Shown here: positions 25,701 through 33,462 of the stretch, piece after piece
Layout of the letters: every line of letters begins with the position of its first letter
How positions within the stretch are numbered: position 1 is the stretch's first letter
NCBI GenBank assembly: GCA_916700875.1
Contig: CAKAKS010000074.1
Location: 179,585 to 243,584 of the forward strand
Direction: 5' to 3'
Origin: Sebastes aleutianus
Taxonomy: Eukaryota; Chordata; Actinopteri; Perciformes; Sebastidae
Length of the DNA: 64,000 bases
Program-made: the position numbers and the translations under genes
The notes under the pieces: model-generated
The model's database searches: none
The model's input: only the letters and a program-made list of their open reading frames with translations
Told to the model about the DNA's origin: nothing

Positions 25701-28700
25701 GTTGTGTTGTTTGGTTGTTCTGTTCTAATGAATGATGAATGTATGTTGGACCAGCAGCAGGCTGGAGTTAACTGATCATCTGTAGAATGGGTTTCTATTG
25801 ATTCAGAACCGTTTAACTTTAACCTTCTAGCTTCTTTCATTGATCTCATGGATCTCGTGGATCTCATTGATCTCATGGGTCTCGTGGATCTCGTGGATCT
25901 CATTGATCTCATGGGTCTCGTGGATCTCATTGATCTCATTGATCTCGTGGATCTCATGGATCTCGTGGATCTCATTGATCTCATGGGTCTCGTGGATCCC
26001 GTGGATCTCGTGGATCTCATTGATCTCATGGATCTCGTGGATCTCATGGATCTCATTGATCTCGTGGATCTCATGGATCCTCATGGATCTCGTGGATCTC
26101 ATTGATCTCATGGATCTCATTGATCTCATGGATCTCTTGGATCTCTAGGATCTCATTGATCTCATGGATCTCGTGGATCTCATGGATCCTCATGGATCTC
26201 GTGGATCTCATTGATCTCATGGATCTCATTGATCTCATGGATCTCTTGGATCTCTAGGATCTCATTGATCTCATGGATCTCGTGGATCTCATGGATCTCT
26301 TGAATCTCATGGATCTCATTAATCTCATGGGTCTCATGGATCTCATTGATCTCATGGATCTCTTCGATCTCATGGATCTCATGGGTCTCGTTGATCTCGT
26401 GGATCTCGTTGATCTCGTGGATCTCTTGGATCTCGTTGATTTCATTGATCTTGTGGATCTCGTAGATCTCGTGGAACTCATGGATCTGATGGATCTCATG
26501 GATCTCATTGATCTCGTGGATCTGATCGATCTCATGGATCTCGTGGATCTCTTGGATCTGGTGGATCTCGTGGATCTCTTGGATCTGGTGGATCTCGTGG
26601 ATCTAGTGGATCTCGTGGATCTAGTTGATCTCATGGATCTCGTTGATCTCATGGATCCCGTGGATCTTGTGGATCTCATTGATCTCATGGGTCTCATTGA
26701 TCTCATGGATCTCTTCGATCTCATGGATTTCATGGGTCTCGTTGATCTCGTGGATCTCGTTGATCTCGTGGATCTCTTGGATCTCGTTGATTTCATTGAT
26801 CTTGTGGATCTCGTAGATCTCGTGGAACTCATGGATCTGATGGATCTCATGGATCTCATTGATCTCGTGGATCTCGTGGATCTGATCGATCTCGTGGATT
26901 TAATGGATGTCTTGGATCTCATGGATCTCGTAGATCTCGTGGATCTCATGGATCTTGTGGATCTAGTGGATCTCGTGGATCTCATTGATCTCATGGGTCT
27001 CATTGATCTCGTGGATCTCGTGGATCTCATTGATCTCATGGGTCTCATTGATCTCATGGATCTCGTGGATCTCGTGGATCTCATGGATCTCATTGATCTC
27101 GTGGATCTCATGGATCCTCATGGATCTCGTGGATCTCATTGATCTCATGGATCTCATTGATCTCATGGATCTCTTGGATCTCTAGGATCTCATGGATCTC
27201 GTGGATCTCATGGATCTCTTGAATCTCATGGATCTCATGGGTCTCATGGATCTCATTGATCTCATGGATCTCTTCGATCTCATGGATCTCATGGGTCTCG
27301 TTGATCTCGTTGATCTCGTGGATCTCTTGGATCTCGTTGATTTCATTGATCTTGTGGATCTCGTGGAACTCATGGATCTGATGGATCTCATGGATCTCAT
27401 TGATCTCGTGGATCTCGTGGATCTGATCGATCTCGTGGATCTCATGGATGTCTTGGATCTCATGGATCTCGTAGATCTCTTGGATCTCGTGGATCTCGTG
27501 GATCTAGTGGATCTCATGGATCTCGTTGATCTCGTGGATCTCGTTGATCTCATGGATCTCGTTGATCTCATGGATCTCATGGATCTCATGGATGTCTTGT
27601 GATTACATGTCTCTCACAGACTGCTGAAGGTGTTATGTTTTCAGGTTGTCCGTCCGTCCGTCCGTCTTCTTCATATTTGGCACAAACGTCCACTGGGATG
27701 ATGAACTGATTCGATTTTAGAGGTCAAAGGTCAGCAGTCACTGTGACCTCACAAAACGCGTTTTTGGCCAAAACTTAAGAATTCGTTCGCTAATTATGAC
27801 AATTTCACACAAATGTCTAACAGGATCAGGTGATGTAGTGATGAGACTCGCTTCTGACTCACTATACTATTGTTATGTGTACATACTATACTATGACTTC
27901 TATATGTACTATACTAGTACCTTGTGACTCACTATACTATGACTTCTATATGTACTATACTAGTACCTTGTGATTCACTATACTATGACTTCTTTATGTA
28001 CTATACTAGTACCTTGTGTGACTCACTATACTCTGACTTCTATATGTACTATACTAGTACCTTGTGACTCACTATACTATGACTTCTATATGTACTATAC
28101 TAGTAGCTTGTGATTCACTATACTCTGACTTCTATATGTACTATACTAGTACCTTGTGACTCACTATACTATGACTTCTATATGTACTATACTAGTACCT
28201 TGTGATTCACTATACTATGACTTCTTTATGTACTATACTAGTACCTTGTGACTCACTATACTATGACTTCTTTATGTACTATACTAGTACTTTGTGTGAC
28301 TCACTATACTCTGACTTCTATATGTAATATACCAGCACTGGCTGGTTCGTTGACTTTATGCACTTTGAAATTTGGAGCTAGAAATACTCCATCACAGAGA
28401 GACTCTCTGTGTACTACCCTCACCTAGTTCAGCCCGTGAGCCAACATGGTGTCCCGGGGTGTGGTCATTGCCGTGCACTAGCAACTTCATAGAGCCATAG
28501 GTGAGAGTTGGGCAAGTAGTGAGAACCAGTGCCAGTAGTCCATCCTGGAGCATGTGGCTGACTTCTGAAACAAAGGTACTACCTCTACCACTAAGCCCCT
28601 ACACCTATGACAACAGCAGCTATTGATATCTACAACAGTAGACCTACAAGCCAATTGAGCCATGCAAACACCAAAAAGCAGAAACTCACCGGACACACAA

Positions 28701-31700
28701 AAGTAAAAAACAACTTATTTGAGGATGTTAAAGCTGTAAAATTAGATAGCATACCAGAAAACATATAATTCTACATCACAATCATTAAGTGGACCAAGTA
28801 CATGCATTTCTTTAAGAAAAACATTGTCCGTGAGTAAATTTGACAGCCATCTTAAAAATGGCCGCCATGTTGAAGTTCAAAATTATTAAAACTATCAAAA
28901 TAAGATCCAGCATGCTAGAAAACACTCAAATCGACCAAGTAGATGAATTTCAACGAGAGAAACCATTAACGGCAGGTCAATTTGCCGGCCATCTTGAAAA
29001 ATGGCCGCCTTCTTGGATTTTCAAGTGGCCGATCGTTTATATTTGCTCAGTGACCCCTCGGGAATCATCATGCCAAATTTGGTGCTTGTATCACTATTTG
29101 CATAATTTGACTGAAAACAGGATGTTAGCCGCTCCACTAAAGTCGGTGCTTGTTGTTTGTGTCGTCGTCCCAGATAAAGAGTGTAATCCCAGCCTACTGA
29201 GCATCTTCCAGCAGATGGCGGCCCCCAGCCCGGCCCCTCTGGAGATAGAGAACCAGACAGCGGTGGTGATCATCGGCCCGGAGGAACCCGTCCTCACGTC
29301 TCCGTACCTGCAGTGGTGGGACGCCCAGAGCATCGTGGGCCTCGCTATATTCGTCCTCTGCATCCTCTACTCCAGGTGAGAAACCATGTGACCTCTAGTA
29401 TACCAGAATACAAACCATGTGACCTCTAGCACACTAGAATACAAACCATGTGACCTCTATTATACTAGAATACAAACCATGACCTCTAGCACACTAGAAT
29501 ACAAACCATGTGACCTCTAGTACACTAGAATAGAAACCATGTGACCTCTAGTATACTAGAATACAAACCATGTGACCTCTAGCACACTAGAATACAAACC
29601 ATGTGACCTCTAGCACACTAGAATACAAACCATGTGACCTCTAGTACACTAGAATACAAACCATGTGACCTCTAGTACACTAGAATACAAACCATGTGAC
29701 CTCTAGTACACTAGAATACAAACCATGTGACCTCTAGTACACTAGAATACAAACCATGTGACCTCTAGCACACTAGAATACAAACCATGTGACCTCTAGT
29801 ACACTAGAATACAAACCATGTGACCTCTAGTATACTAGAATAGAAACCATGTGACCTCTAGCACACTAGAATACAAACCATGTGACCTCTAGCACACTAG
29901 AATACAAACCATGTGACCTCTAGTACACTAGAATAGAAACCATGTGACCTCTAGCACACTAGAATAGAAACCATGTGACCTCTAGTATACTAGAATAGAA
30001 ACCATGTGACCTCTAGTACACTAGAATAGAAACCATGTGACCTCTAGTACACTAGAATAGAAACCATGTGACCTCTAGCACACTAGAATACAAACCATGT
30101 GACCTCTAGTACACTACAATAGAAACCATGTGACCTCTAGTACACTACAATAGAATAGAATAGAACAGAATAGAAAGCTTTATTGTCATTGTATTAAATA
30201 CAAGGAGATTCACAGATGAACTTCCTCTGAGGTGTAGAAACGTTCACATGACTCTGATGTGTTGCTTCAGGTTGACTTGTTGACCTGCTGTGGGAAGATA
30301 TTGATAGATGGAATCAGAGGATTTTAACTGATTATTGATTATCCTCCCTCCTTACTGTAACTATTGATTAGTCTCCTTACTGTAACTATTGATTAGTCTC
30401 CATACTGTAACTATTGATTAGTCTCCATACTGTAACTAACAGCCTCTCTGCTGCTCAGTCAGTCAGTGTGACGGACACATTGAGAGAGGAGAGCAAAGGA
30501 CGGTTTGTCTTGATCCACTTCAACATGTGATCACAGCTGAGCTGGTGTATCCGTGTTCTTATGGGCTGTCTGTGGGAACCTTTTCCACATACTATACTGA
30601 GTGTGTTCCAATCCACGTACTTCCAGAAGTACACTTCAATGTAGTGCACTTTGTGCACTCTGTACTCACTTGAGTAGTGTGTAAATTTCAGCGGTGTAGG
30701 GTCGTCTCAAATCGAATACTCTGCGGCGCACTGACCGGAAATGACGATCGTAACATTTGACCGCGGCTCGCTACCCGCCAAAATATCTTCTGAAAAAAAT
30801 GAAAGCAGAGTGGAAATTAGGTTTCCAACGTCGTCGCCTACGATGTGTCCTCCTGTTGGCTGAAAATGCACCGGTATGTTTACGTATTGTTTTATTCTGT
30901 TATCTACGTATGTTTGAATAGTGGTCGTGGCTCCGCCCCTTCCGCTACGTAGCCAAGATGGCGACAGTTGAGTGTGGAAAGTGTCCAGCGTTCCACACTC
31001 AACGATCTGACCGTTCTGAGTACAACATCCGGGTACTTTGAGTGCACTGCATTCTGCCGTACTTCCCAGTGTGAACGCACTTATGCACTCAAAGTAGTAA
31101 GTGTAAGTGCAGAAGTACGCGGATTGGAACACACTGTGTGACTTTAGTCCTTGTATGAGATTGTGAAAGCTCAGCAGGTATCTGAGGAGTCTCCAGGAGG
31201 ATGTTGAGGTCACATCTGGATGTTGATGTAATGAAATAAGAACAGAGGGAACAGCCTCGATGTGTTTCAGCATCAGTCACGGACCGAACGGGACAAGTCC
31301 TGGCGATGTTTCATAAGAAGAGTTCTGCCGTCTTAGTAATATTATTAGTAAGGAGAGATTGGGCTCACCGCGACACCGAGATGTCTGATACCGGGGCTTC
31401 GTGACGTTGTGGAACCGGCTATTTGAATTGATTTCTGATCTGCTTTAGAAGCTGCCAGCTGCTGTTTGCAAAGAGGATTTATGAAAGTTTTAATTTAAAC
31501 TATGTGGACAAGAAGTCTTTTTAGTACTCAAGAAAACATCCATATTTAAACATCTAATGTTTCCTGTCTTCTGGGAGTAGTCCATCTGCTGAGGAAGACC
31601 ATGTGATGTGATCAAAAGTTCTCCTAGATGGACCTTGAAGTGAAATAAAGTTCAGGTTGTTGGAGAGATTTGAGGTAATAAAGTAGCTGTCAGTGTGAGA

Positions 31701-33462
31701 CATGTAGGTGTCTTCTCTTTGTCCATGTAATGTTGTGTTTTGCACCTCAGAGCTGTGGTAAAACAGTACAGGATCCATGTATCTGTGTTCTTCCTCAGCA
31801 TTCGTTCGTCCAGCACCAGCCAGGTGAACAAGCTGACCATGGCCTCCAAAGACTCGGCCATCCTGGCGGAGGGCGGCAGCAGCCCCGACCTCTCCGAGGA
31901 GTCCACGGGACCCCGACGGGTGGAGGACAACGAGCGGGACATGGTCCAATACAGCTACTCCTTCTTCCACTTCATGCTCTTCCTGGCTTCGCTCTACATT
32001 ATGATGACCCTCACCAACTGGTACAGGTCAGTCCCCCGCCGTCCCCCGCCGTCCCCCGCCGTCCCAACACGGCCCAACACGGCCCAACACGGCCCAACAC
32101 GGCCCAACACGGCCCAACGCCGCCTACACTTCCATCCAGCTGGATAAAACCGTCTGACAGAGACTGTTGCCGTCACTCGATGCAGACTGATCTGTTATTG
32201 TGTCAGACTTTGAAATGGTTTCATTTTAGTAAACTGTGTAATCATTAAATATTGAAAACGTTTGTAGCTGCTGCCATGTTAAACATGTTAAACATGTTAA
32301 ATCATGTTAAACATGTTAAACATGTTAAACATGTTAAATCATGTTAAACATGTTAATCATGTTAAACATGTTAAACATGTTAAATCATGTTAAACATGTT
32401 AAACATGTTAAATCATGTTAAACATGTTAAACATTTTAAACATGTTAAACATGTTTAACATGATTTAACATGTTAAACATGTTAAATCATGTTAAACATG
32501 TTAAATCATGTTAAACATGTTAAACATGTTAAACATGTTAAACATGTTAAACATGTTAATCATGTTAAACATGTTAAACATTTTAAACATGTTAAACATG
32601 TTAAACATGTTAAACATTTTAAATCATTCATTAATCTCTGCCGGGAGGTCATGGTGGATGTTATTTTACATATATTTAACCACAACCAACCAAGTTATTT
32701 TTTATAAATGTTTTTATTATATTAATGTAACTTTCTATCTAATTTTAATACGAAATAATGTTTTTATACTTTTCTTGTTTTAAACAAAAAGGCCAATATA
32801 AGTCACAACTCTAAAAAATAGTTAGAAATCATTTTATTTTGAAATAGACATAGTATTTCATCCAGATGGTAAAACGTCATATTATAGTATGTTGAAAACA
32901 GTCTTAATAAATTCATATTATAGTATGTTGAAAACAGTCTTAATAAATTCATATTATAGTCGGTCAAAGTAAGACAGAATGTAGTATAGTAAATCAAAAA
33001 AGCCCCGGATGAGTATTTATGGTGCATTAACTCTATGTGGCTAGCAGGTTGTTTACCACCTGTGTGACTCTCTGAAAGCACACCTTCCTTTTGACCTGTT
33101 GACCTGTTGACCTGTTGACTTGTTGACCTGTTGACCAGTTGTAGGAACATTACTGCATCCTCTGATCTCCACCTCTCCACCTCCCTGCATGTAAAACCCT
33201 CTACTGACATTCCTCTGCTTTTCTAACTCTGTATTTTGTTGAGGATTAAAGATGTCTTTTAAACATTATGAGCAGATGAATGCTGATGACTGAAGGACCT
33301 GTTGTTGTTGTTGTTGTTGTTGACAGCCCTGATGCAGACTACACCATCACCAGCAAGTGGCCAGCGGTGTGGGTGAAGATCACCTCCAGCTGGGTGTGTT
33401 TGGCCCTGTACATGTGGACCCTGGTGGCCCCCATGATCCTCACCAACCGAGACTTCAGTTGA
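6115..33462 (+). CDS. serinc3: SERINC family multi-pass membrane protein (serinc3-like), complete 10-exon gene
   Basis: Coding exons are 6115-6153, 15409-15570, 18178-18371, 21068-21147, 21315-21452, 22849-23018, 23962-24052, 29174-29375, 31799-32026 and 33327-33462. All have GT-AG borders, phases join exactly, and the sum is 1440 nt (479 aa plus stop). Human SERINC3 is of similar length. Seen: N-terminus MGAVLG, a Cys-rich CLCSSATCLMCSCC segment, IPGFCE, RAAVHNG, FYIPDG, LLVDFAHSWNESW, SGLLQSS, LYIMMTLTNWY and the C-terminal NRDFS, with about ten hydrophobic segments. Known for the family: SERINCs are multi-pass proteins of plasma membrane and endomembranes, linked to serine-derived lipids and lipid scrambling. 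SERINC3 and SERINC5 restrict some retroviruses. The YSPDADYTITSKWPAVWVKI stretch points to SERINC3 rather than SERINC1, but a SERINC1/3 co-orthologue is possible. The introns are extraordinarily rich in arrays, several starting at the donor. Confidence 0.93.
6154..6871. other. Proximal serinc3 intron 1, mostly unique AT-rich
   Basis: Intronic sequence with short TATATATG palindromic runs at about 6230-6270 and 6385-6435. No exon or transposon is recognised. Confidence 0.5.
6872..7663. repeat. Pentanucleotide array (GAGTA/AAGTA)
   Basis: About 158 units of AGTAG/AGTAA in which GAGTA and AAGTA alternate in block-like patterns. On the minus strand it gives an open frame of LLYSTLLYFT repeats, an artefact because the 5-bp unit has no stop in that frame. 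Confidence 0.96.
7771..8301. repeat. AT-rich minisatellite (TATATTAAACAATATGATAT units)
   Basis: Around 14 imperfect copies of a roughly 35-45 bp unit containing TTAAACAATATGATATATAC. Length varies through internal (TA)n tracts. Confidence 0.9.
8602..10223 (-). mobile_element. Tc1/mariner transposon, copy 1 (serinc3 intron 1)
   Basis: 1622-bp element flanked by TA on both sides (8600-8601 and 10224-10225). Termini begin CAGACGTAGGCAAAGTTG and are inverted at the right end. The inverted arms are about 210 bp and contain an internal direct copy of a GGTACCCTT-like motif, as in fish IR/DR Tc1 elements. It encodes a frameshifted DDE transposase on the minus strand, so it is non-autonomous. Confidence 0.96.
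8821..9877 (-). pseudogene. Tc1 transposase, frameshifted
   Basis: The minus-strand frame from 9877 encodes a paired-like HTH region (ELSQEIRKNIIDLHVKGKGY), a GRGRKRK basic hook and the first catalytic Asp in WTDETKLELFG. It stops right after the second catalytic Asp region, DNDPKHS, at 9089. The remainder, with SPDLNPIEHLW and the third catalytic Glu, continues in another frame to 8821. The break is explained by loss of one CA dinucleotide in a short CACA run. Total span corresponds to about 352 codons, normal for Tc1. The second copy at 16547-17603 has the same break, so the defect predates the divergence of the two. Confidence 0.93.
10226..10567. other. Unique intron 1 sequence, nothing recognised
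   Basis: AT-rich intronic DNA between Tc1 copy 1 and the CAGA array. A 64-codon open frame at 10281 has no family resemblance. Confidence 0.45.
10568..11508. repeat. CAGA tetranucleotide array, 0.94 kb
   Basis: (CAGA)n with ordered variants GAGA, CACA, CCAA and CCGA. Several variant blocks are duplicated, e.g. the ACCGAGAGACAGACCGAGAG block at about 11080 and again at about 11300. Open frames of up to 359 codons on both strands arise because the unit lacks stops. Confidence 0.97.
11728..12921. repeat. AT-rich minisatellite (TTAATACACATAATAATAA)
   Basis: About 1.2 kb of variable-length units built from TTAATACACA plus (ATA)n, with ACACAATAATAAC and ACATGATAAT variants. No gene is present. 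Confidence 0.95.
13187..14750. repeat. 23-bp minisatellite, about 68 copies
   Basis: Tandem GAGCTGAGATCTTCAGCAGA-type 23-mers. Alternations are GGAGCTG/GAAGCTG and CTTCAGC/CCTCAGC/CTTTAGC. Each unit contains a GAGATCTTC core with a BglII-type AGATCT palindrome. Confidence 0.97.
15076..15358. repeat. 28-bp GC-rich minisatellite just upstream of serinc3 exon 2
   Basis: About ten copies of a 28-mer containing CCCCGCTGGAGGGAGTCTGA, with GAACCGGAG/GAGCCGGAA variants. It ends about 50 nt before the exon 2 acceptor. Its minus strand yields an open frame rich in LRFRLPPAG repeats, considered spurious. Confidence 0.93.
15409..15570 (+). CDS. serinc3: serinc3 exon 2
   Basis: 162 nt, phase 0-0, acceptor GTCTCCAG, donor GTACGA. 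It encodes the Cys-rich start VPCLCSSATCLMCSCCPG, then NSTVTR and a hydrophobic segment IIYASILLLGTVVACIML, ending DQQLKR. NST is a potential glycosylation sequon, though it sits next to a membrane segment. Confidence 0.93.
15675..15818. repeat. Short AGTATAATAGTATAA array
   Basis: Tandem TAGTATAAAGTA units with two interspersed GTAGTGAGAG variants, in serinc3 intron 2. Confidence 0.85.
16231..16305. repeat. 30-bp hairpin inside the foldback element
   Basis: The arm at 16231-16260 and the arm at 16276-16305 are inverse complements with one mismatch, separated by a 15-nt loop. The stem contains GTGTTATTGTGTGACTTTGG. Confidence 0.88.
16328..17948 (-). mobile_element. Tc1/mariner transposon, copy 2 (serinc3 intron 2)
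   Basis: 1621 bp with TA on both sides (16326-16327 and 17949-17950). Same family and orientation as copy 1, but the termini read GTTGGTAACGTTCCG where copy 1 has GTTGGTACCCTTCCG, at both ends. It lies within a TTAA-flanked foldback element. Confidence 0.96.
16547..17603 (-). pseudogene. Tc1 transposase, frameshifted (copy 2)
   Basis: Nearly identical to copy 1, with HTH region, GRGRKGK basic stretch (GRGRKRK in copy 1), WTDETKLELFG, DNDPKHS and SPDLNPIEHLW. The frame breaks at the same position after DNDPKHS (16815), with the remainder to 16547 in another frame. A few amino-acid differences from copy 1 show independent drift. A functional transposase is not encoded here. Confidence 0.93.
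18178..18371 (+). CDS. serinc3: serinc3 exon 3
   Basis: 194 nt, enters phase 0 after GCTGCAG and leaves phase 2 at a GTAAGC donor. It encodes IPGFCEDG, CEMFVGYKAVYRVCFGMSMW, a membrane segment LGFSVLMINI and the family signature SRDPRAAVHNG. Confidence 0.93.
18380..19387. repeat. AACACCACC/AATAACACC array starting 9 nt into serinc3 intron 3
   Basis: About 1 kb of 9-bp-type units (CAACACCAC, CAATAACACC). On the minus strand it gives open frames of LLVVVLLVVL up to 413 codons, taken as artefacts. The array begins almost directly after the exon 3 donor. Confidence 0.96.
19548..19625. mobile_element. Probable retroelement 3' tail (TATATAGCGCTTTT)
   Basis: (TAA)n followed by ATATTAGATTTATATAGCGC and CTCAAAGACGCTTGTAGAAA. 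From memory this resembles dispersed fish non-LTR/SINE tail sequences; no family assigned. Confidence 0.4.
19826..20318. repeat. 26-bp minisatellite
   Basis: About 19 copies of GAGCTGCTGTTGAGTGAGAG-GGAGTC with CGAAC, TTGAAC and GAATGAG variants. The TTGAAC variant is clustered at the right end. Confidence 0.95.
20319..21067. other. Distal serinc3 intron 3, nothing recognised
   Basis: Mostly unique intronic sequence with short C and G homopolymers at about 20700 and 20771, ending in the TTTTCAG acceptor of exon 4. Confidence 0.5.
21068..21147 (+). CDS. serinc3: serinc3 exon 4
   Basis: 80 nt, phase 2 in and phase 1 out (GTAAGA donor). It encodes LWFFKFAVLVAVTVGAFYIP then DGPFTY, matching the SERINC FWFFK...FYIPDG segment, with Leu replacing the usual first Phe. 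Confidence 0.92.
21214..21306. repeat. (TG)46 dinucleotide in the 167-nt intron 4
   Basis: Uninterrupted TG repeat of 93 nt ending 8 nt before the exon 5 acceptor TTGTCTCAG. It occupies over half of this very short intron. Confidence 0.97.
21315..21452 (+). CDS. serinc3: serinc3 exon 5
   Basis: 138 nt, phase 1-1. It encodes TWFVVGSGGAFFFILIQLVL then LVDFAHSWNESWVDKMETGN and SRCWYT, the most conserved SERINC segment. Its donor CACAG|GTCAGTG is the first unit of the following minisatellite. Confidence 0.94.
21453..22428. repeat. 19-bp minisatellite containing the exon 5 donor motif
   Basis: About 51 copies of CAGGTCAGTGACTCGGTCT (variants GAGAC, CGCAG, TCTCAG). Every copy repeats CAG|GTCAG(T/A), so the array begins exactly at the exon 5 splice junction. 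Confidence 0.96.
22614..22739. repeat. CAGG/CAGA tetranucleotide array
   Basis: (CAGG)n followed by (CAGA)n, about 30 units, in serinc3 intron 5. Confidence 0.95.
22849..23018 (+). CDS. serinc3: serinc3 exon 6
   Basis: 170 nt, phase 1 in (TTTTCAG acceptor), phase 0 out. It encodes ALLAVTILNYILSFISVVLF then FYTKPDGCFINKFFIS, FCILVSVLSVLHKVQ. The last codons and donor, CACAAAGTCCAG|GTACAC, are copied many times in the adjoining array. Confidence 0.94.
23002..23905. repeat. Exon-end/donor minisatellite in serinc3 intron 6
   Basis: Composite array of GTACACAGA 9-mers and longer units CTGCACAAAGTCCAGGTACA. It repeats the end of exon 6 with its donor about 21 more times (CACAAAG, CATAGAG and CATAAAG variants, all keeping CAG|GTAC). 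All units are multiples of 3, so the exon 6 frame stays open through the array. Confidence 0.95.
23962..24052 (+). CDS. serinc3: serinc3 exon 7
   Basis: 91 nt, phase 0 in, phase 1 out (GTGAGA). It encodes ESQSRSGLLQSSIITLYSMY then LTWSAMTNEP, a strongly conserved SERINC segment. Confidence 0.94.
24118..24230. mobile_element. Probable SINE/LINE tail fragment
   Basis: CCAATTCAATCCAATTCAGTTT followed by a TTTTTATATAGCATCAAATC, AGAAGTTATCT, GCAGGTCTTAGACC series. It is reminiscent of a common dispersed fish retroelement 3' region; the identification is from memory. Confidence 0.4.
24350..25233. repeat. 49-bp minisatellite, about 18 copies
   Basis: Tandem units with TTTACATTCACTGACATGG and CTCACCGGTAAAGGCTACCG. 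Variants are CCGGAGG/CCAGAGG, GGGGAC/GGTGAC, CACTGAC/CACCGAC. Confidence 0.95.
25234..25837. other. Unique part of serinc3 intron 7
   Basis: No exon recognised. A short tandem pair AACTGGATCCA...GGTGCTCAGTAACAGAAC is present at about 25355-25412. Confidence 0.45.
25838..27598. repeat. 9-bp array (GATCTCATG/GATCTCGTG), 1.76 kb
   Basis: About 195 units of TGGATCTCA-type 9-mers with rare variants (CTTCGATC, GATCGATC, GGATCCTCATGG, TAGGATC). The rare variants recur in the same order three times, indicating multi-hundred-bp duplications. 9-bp units give MDLVDL and MRSTRS frames, artefacts. Confidence 0.96.
27640..27850. mobile_element. Dispersed-repeat-like block (GTCCGTCCGTC...)
   Basis: (GTCC)n, then CATATTTGGCACAAACGTCC, AGGTCAAAGGTCAGCAGTCA, CTGTGACCTCACAAAACGCG and TTTTTGGCCAAAACTTAAGA. 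From memory this arrangement is seen repeatedly in fish genomes as an interspersed element; class unknown. Confidence 0.4.
27855..28330. repeat. About 46-bp minisatellite (ACTATACTATGACTTCTATA)
   Basis: Roughly ten imperfect copies containing TATGTACTATACTAGTACCT and TGTGACTCACTATACT. Confidence 0.92.
28440..29150. mobile_element. Interspersed-repeat-like sequence upstream of serinc3 exon 8
   Basis: Contains two related blocks, GCCATCTTAAAAATGGCCGC and GCCATCTTGAAAAATGGCCG, each followed by a similar CCAAGTA...ATGAATTT context, and CATGCCAAATTTGGTGCTTG. This looks like a degraded dispersed element with an internal duplication. No protein is supported, although a chance open frame runs from it into exon 8. 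Confidence 0.35.
29174..29375 (+). CDS. serinc3: serinc3 exon 8
   Basis: 202 nt, phase 1 in (GTCCCAG), phase 2 out (CCAG|GTGAGA). It encodes DKECNPSLLSIFQQM, a variable loop with sequon NQT, and QWWDAQSIVGLAIFVLCILY. The loop is long, as in SERINC3. Confidence 0.93.
29383..30142. repeat. 31-bp minisatellite starting 7 nt after the exon 8 donor
   Basis: About 24 copies of ACCATGTGACCTCTAGTACA + CTAGAATACAA, with TATACTAG, GCACACTAG and GAATAGAA variants. It starts inside the first ten bases of intron 8. Confidence 0.96.
30150..30220. mobile_element. Probable non-LTR 3' end (AGAAAGCTTTATTGTCATTG)
   Basis: (TAGAA)n followed by AGAAAGCTTTATTGTCATTG and TACAAGGAGATTCACAG, resembling the 3' end of fish LINEs. 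No upstream RT is present. Confidence 0.4.
30351..30438. repeat. Short 25-bp tandem repeat, four copies
   Basis: Four copies of TACTGTAACTATTGATTAGT + CTCC in serinc3 intron 8. Confidence 0.85.
30600..31135. mobile_element. Non-autonomous inverted-repeat DNA element, 536 bp
   Basis: Ends AGTGTGTTCCAATCC (left) and GGATTGGAACACACT (right) are perfect inverse complements. Further in, the arms share imperfect complementarity around GTACTTC/GAAGTAC and GTGCACTTTG/TTTGAGTGCAC. There is no transposase; open frames at 30707-31273 (minus) show no family signature. I see no certain target duplication. Confidence 0.7.
31136..31798. other. Distal serinc3 intron 8, nothing recognised
   Basis: Unique intronic sequence ending in the GTTCTTCCTCAG acceptor of exon 9. 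Confidence 0.45.
31799..32026 (+). CDS. serinc3: serinc3 exon 9
   Basis: 228 nt, phase 2-2. It encodes SIRSSSTSQVNKLTMASKDS, an acidic cytosolic-type segment with SPDLSEEST, then VEDNERDMVQYSYSFFHFML and LASLYIMMTLTNWY. The DNE..VQYSYSFFH motif is diagnostic of SERINCs. Confidence 0.94.
32031..32117. repeat. GTCCCCCGCC / GGCCCAACAC short arrays at the exon 9 donor
   Basis: Three GTCCCCCGCC decamers beginning 5 nt after exon 9, followed by five GGCCCAACAC decamers. Confidence 0.92.
32275..32627. repeat. 9-bp array (CATGTTAAA) with inverted segment
   Basis: About 38 units of CATGTTAAA with CATGTTAAAT and CATTTTAAA variants. At about 32448-32480 the orientation flips (GTTTAACATGATTTAACATG), so the array can fold on itself. 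Confidence 0.95.
32628..33299. other. Distal serinc3 intron 9
   Basis: AT-rich sequence with a duplicated AATTCATATTATAGT + ATGTTGAAAACAGTC block at about 32875-32965 and a five-copy GACCTGTTG repeat at about 33091-33135. No exon recognised. Confidence 0.5.
33327..33462 (+). CDS. serinc3: serinc3 exon 10 (terminal coding exon)
   Basis: 136 nt from the GACAG acceptor to TGA at 33460-33462. It encodes SPDADYTITSKWPAVWVKIT, then SSWVCLALYMWTLVAPMILT and the terminal NRDFS. A (GTT)7 repeat lies directly upstream of the acceptor in place of a usual pyrimidine tract. Confidence 0.95.

Noticed and set aside
28840..29379. 179-codon plus-strand frame including serinc3 exon 8, as if exon 8 started earlier
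   Set aside because: The upstream part is dispersed-repeat sequence; exon 8 has a proper acceptor at 29173 and phase agreement with exon 7.
30707..31273. 188-codon minus-strand frame
   Set aside because: Lies across a MITE-like element and adjacent intron; no transposase or other family signature is seen.
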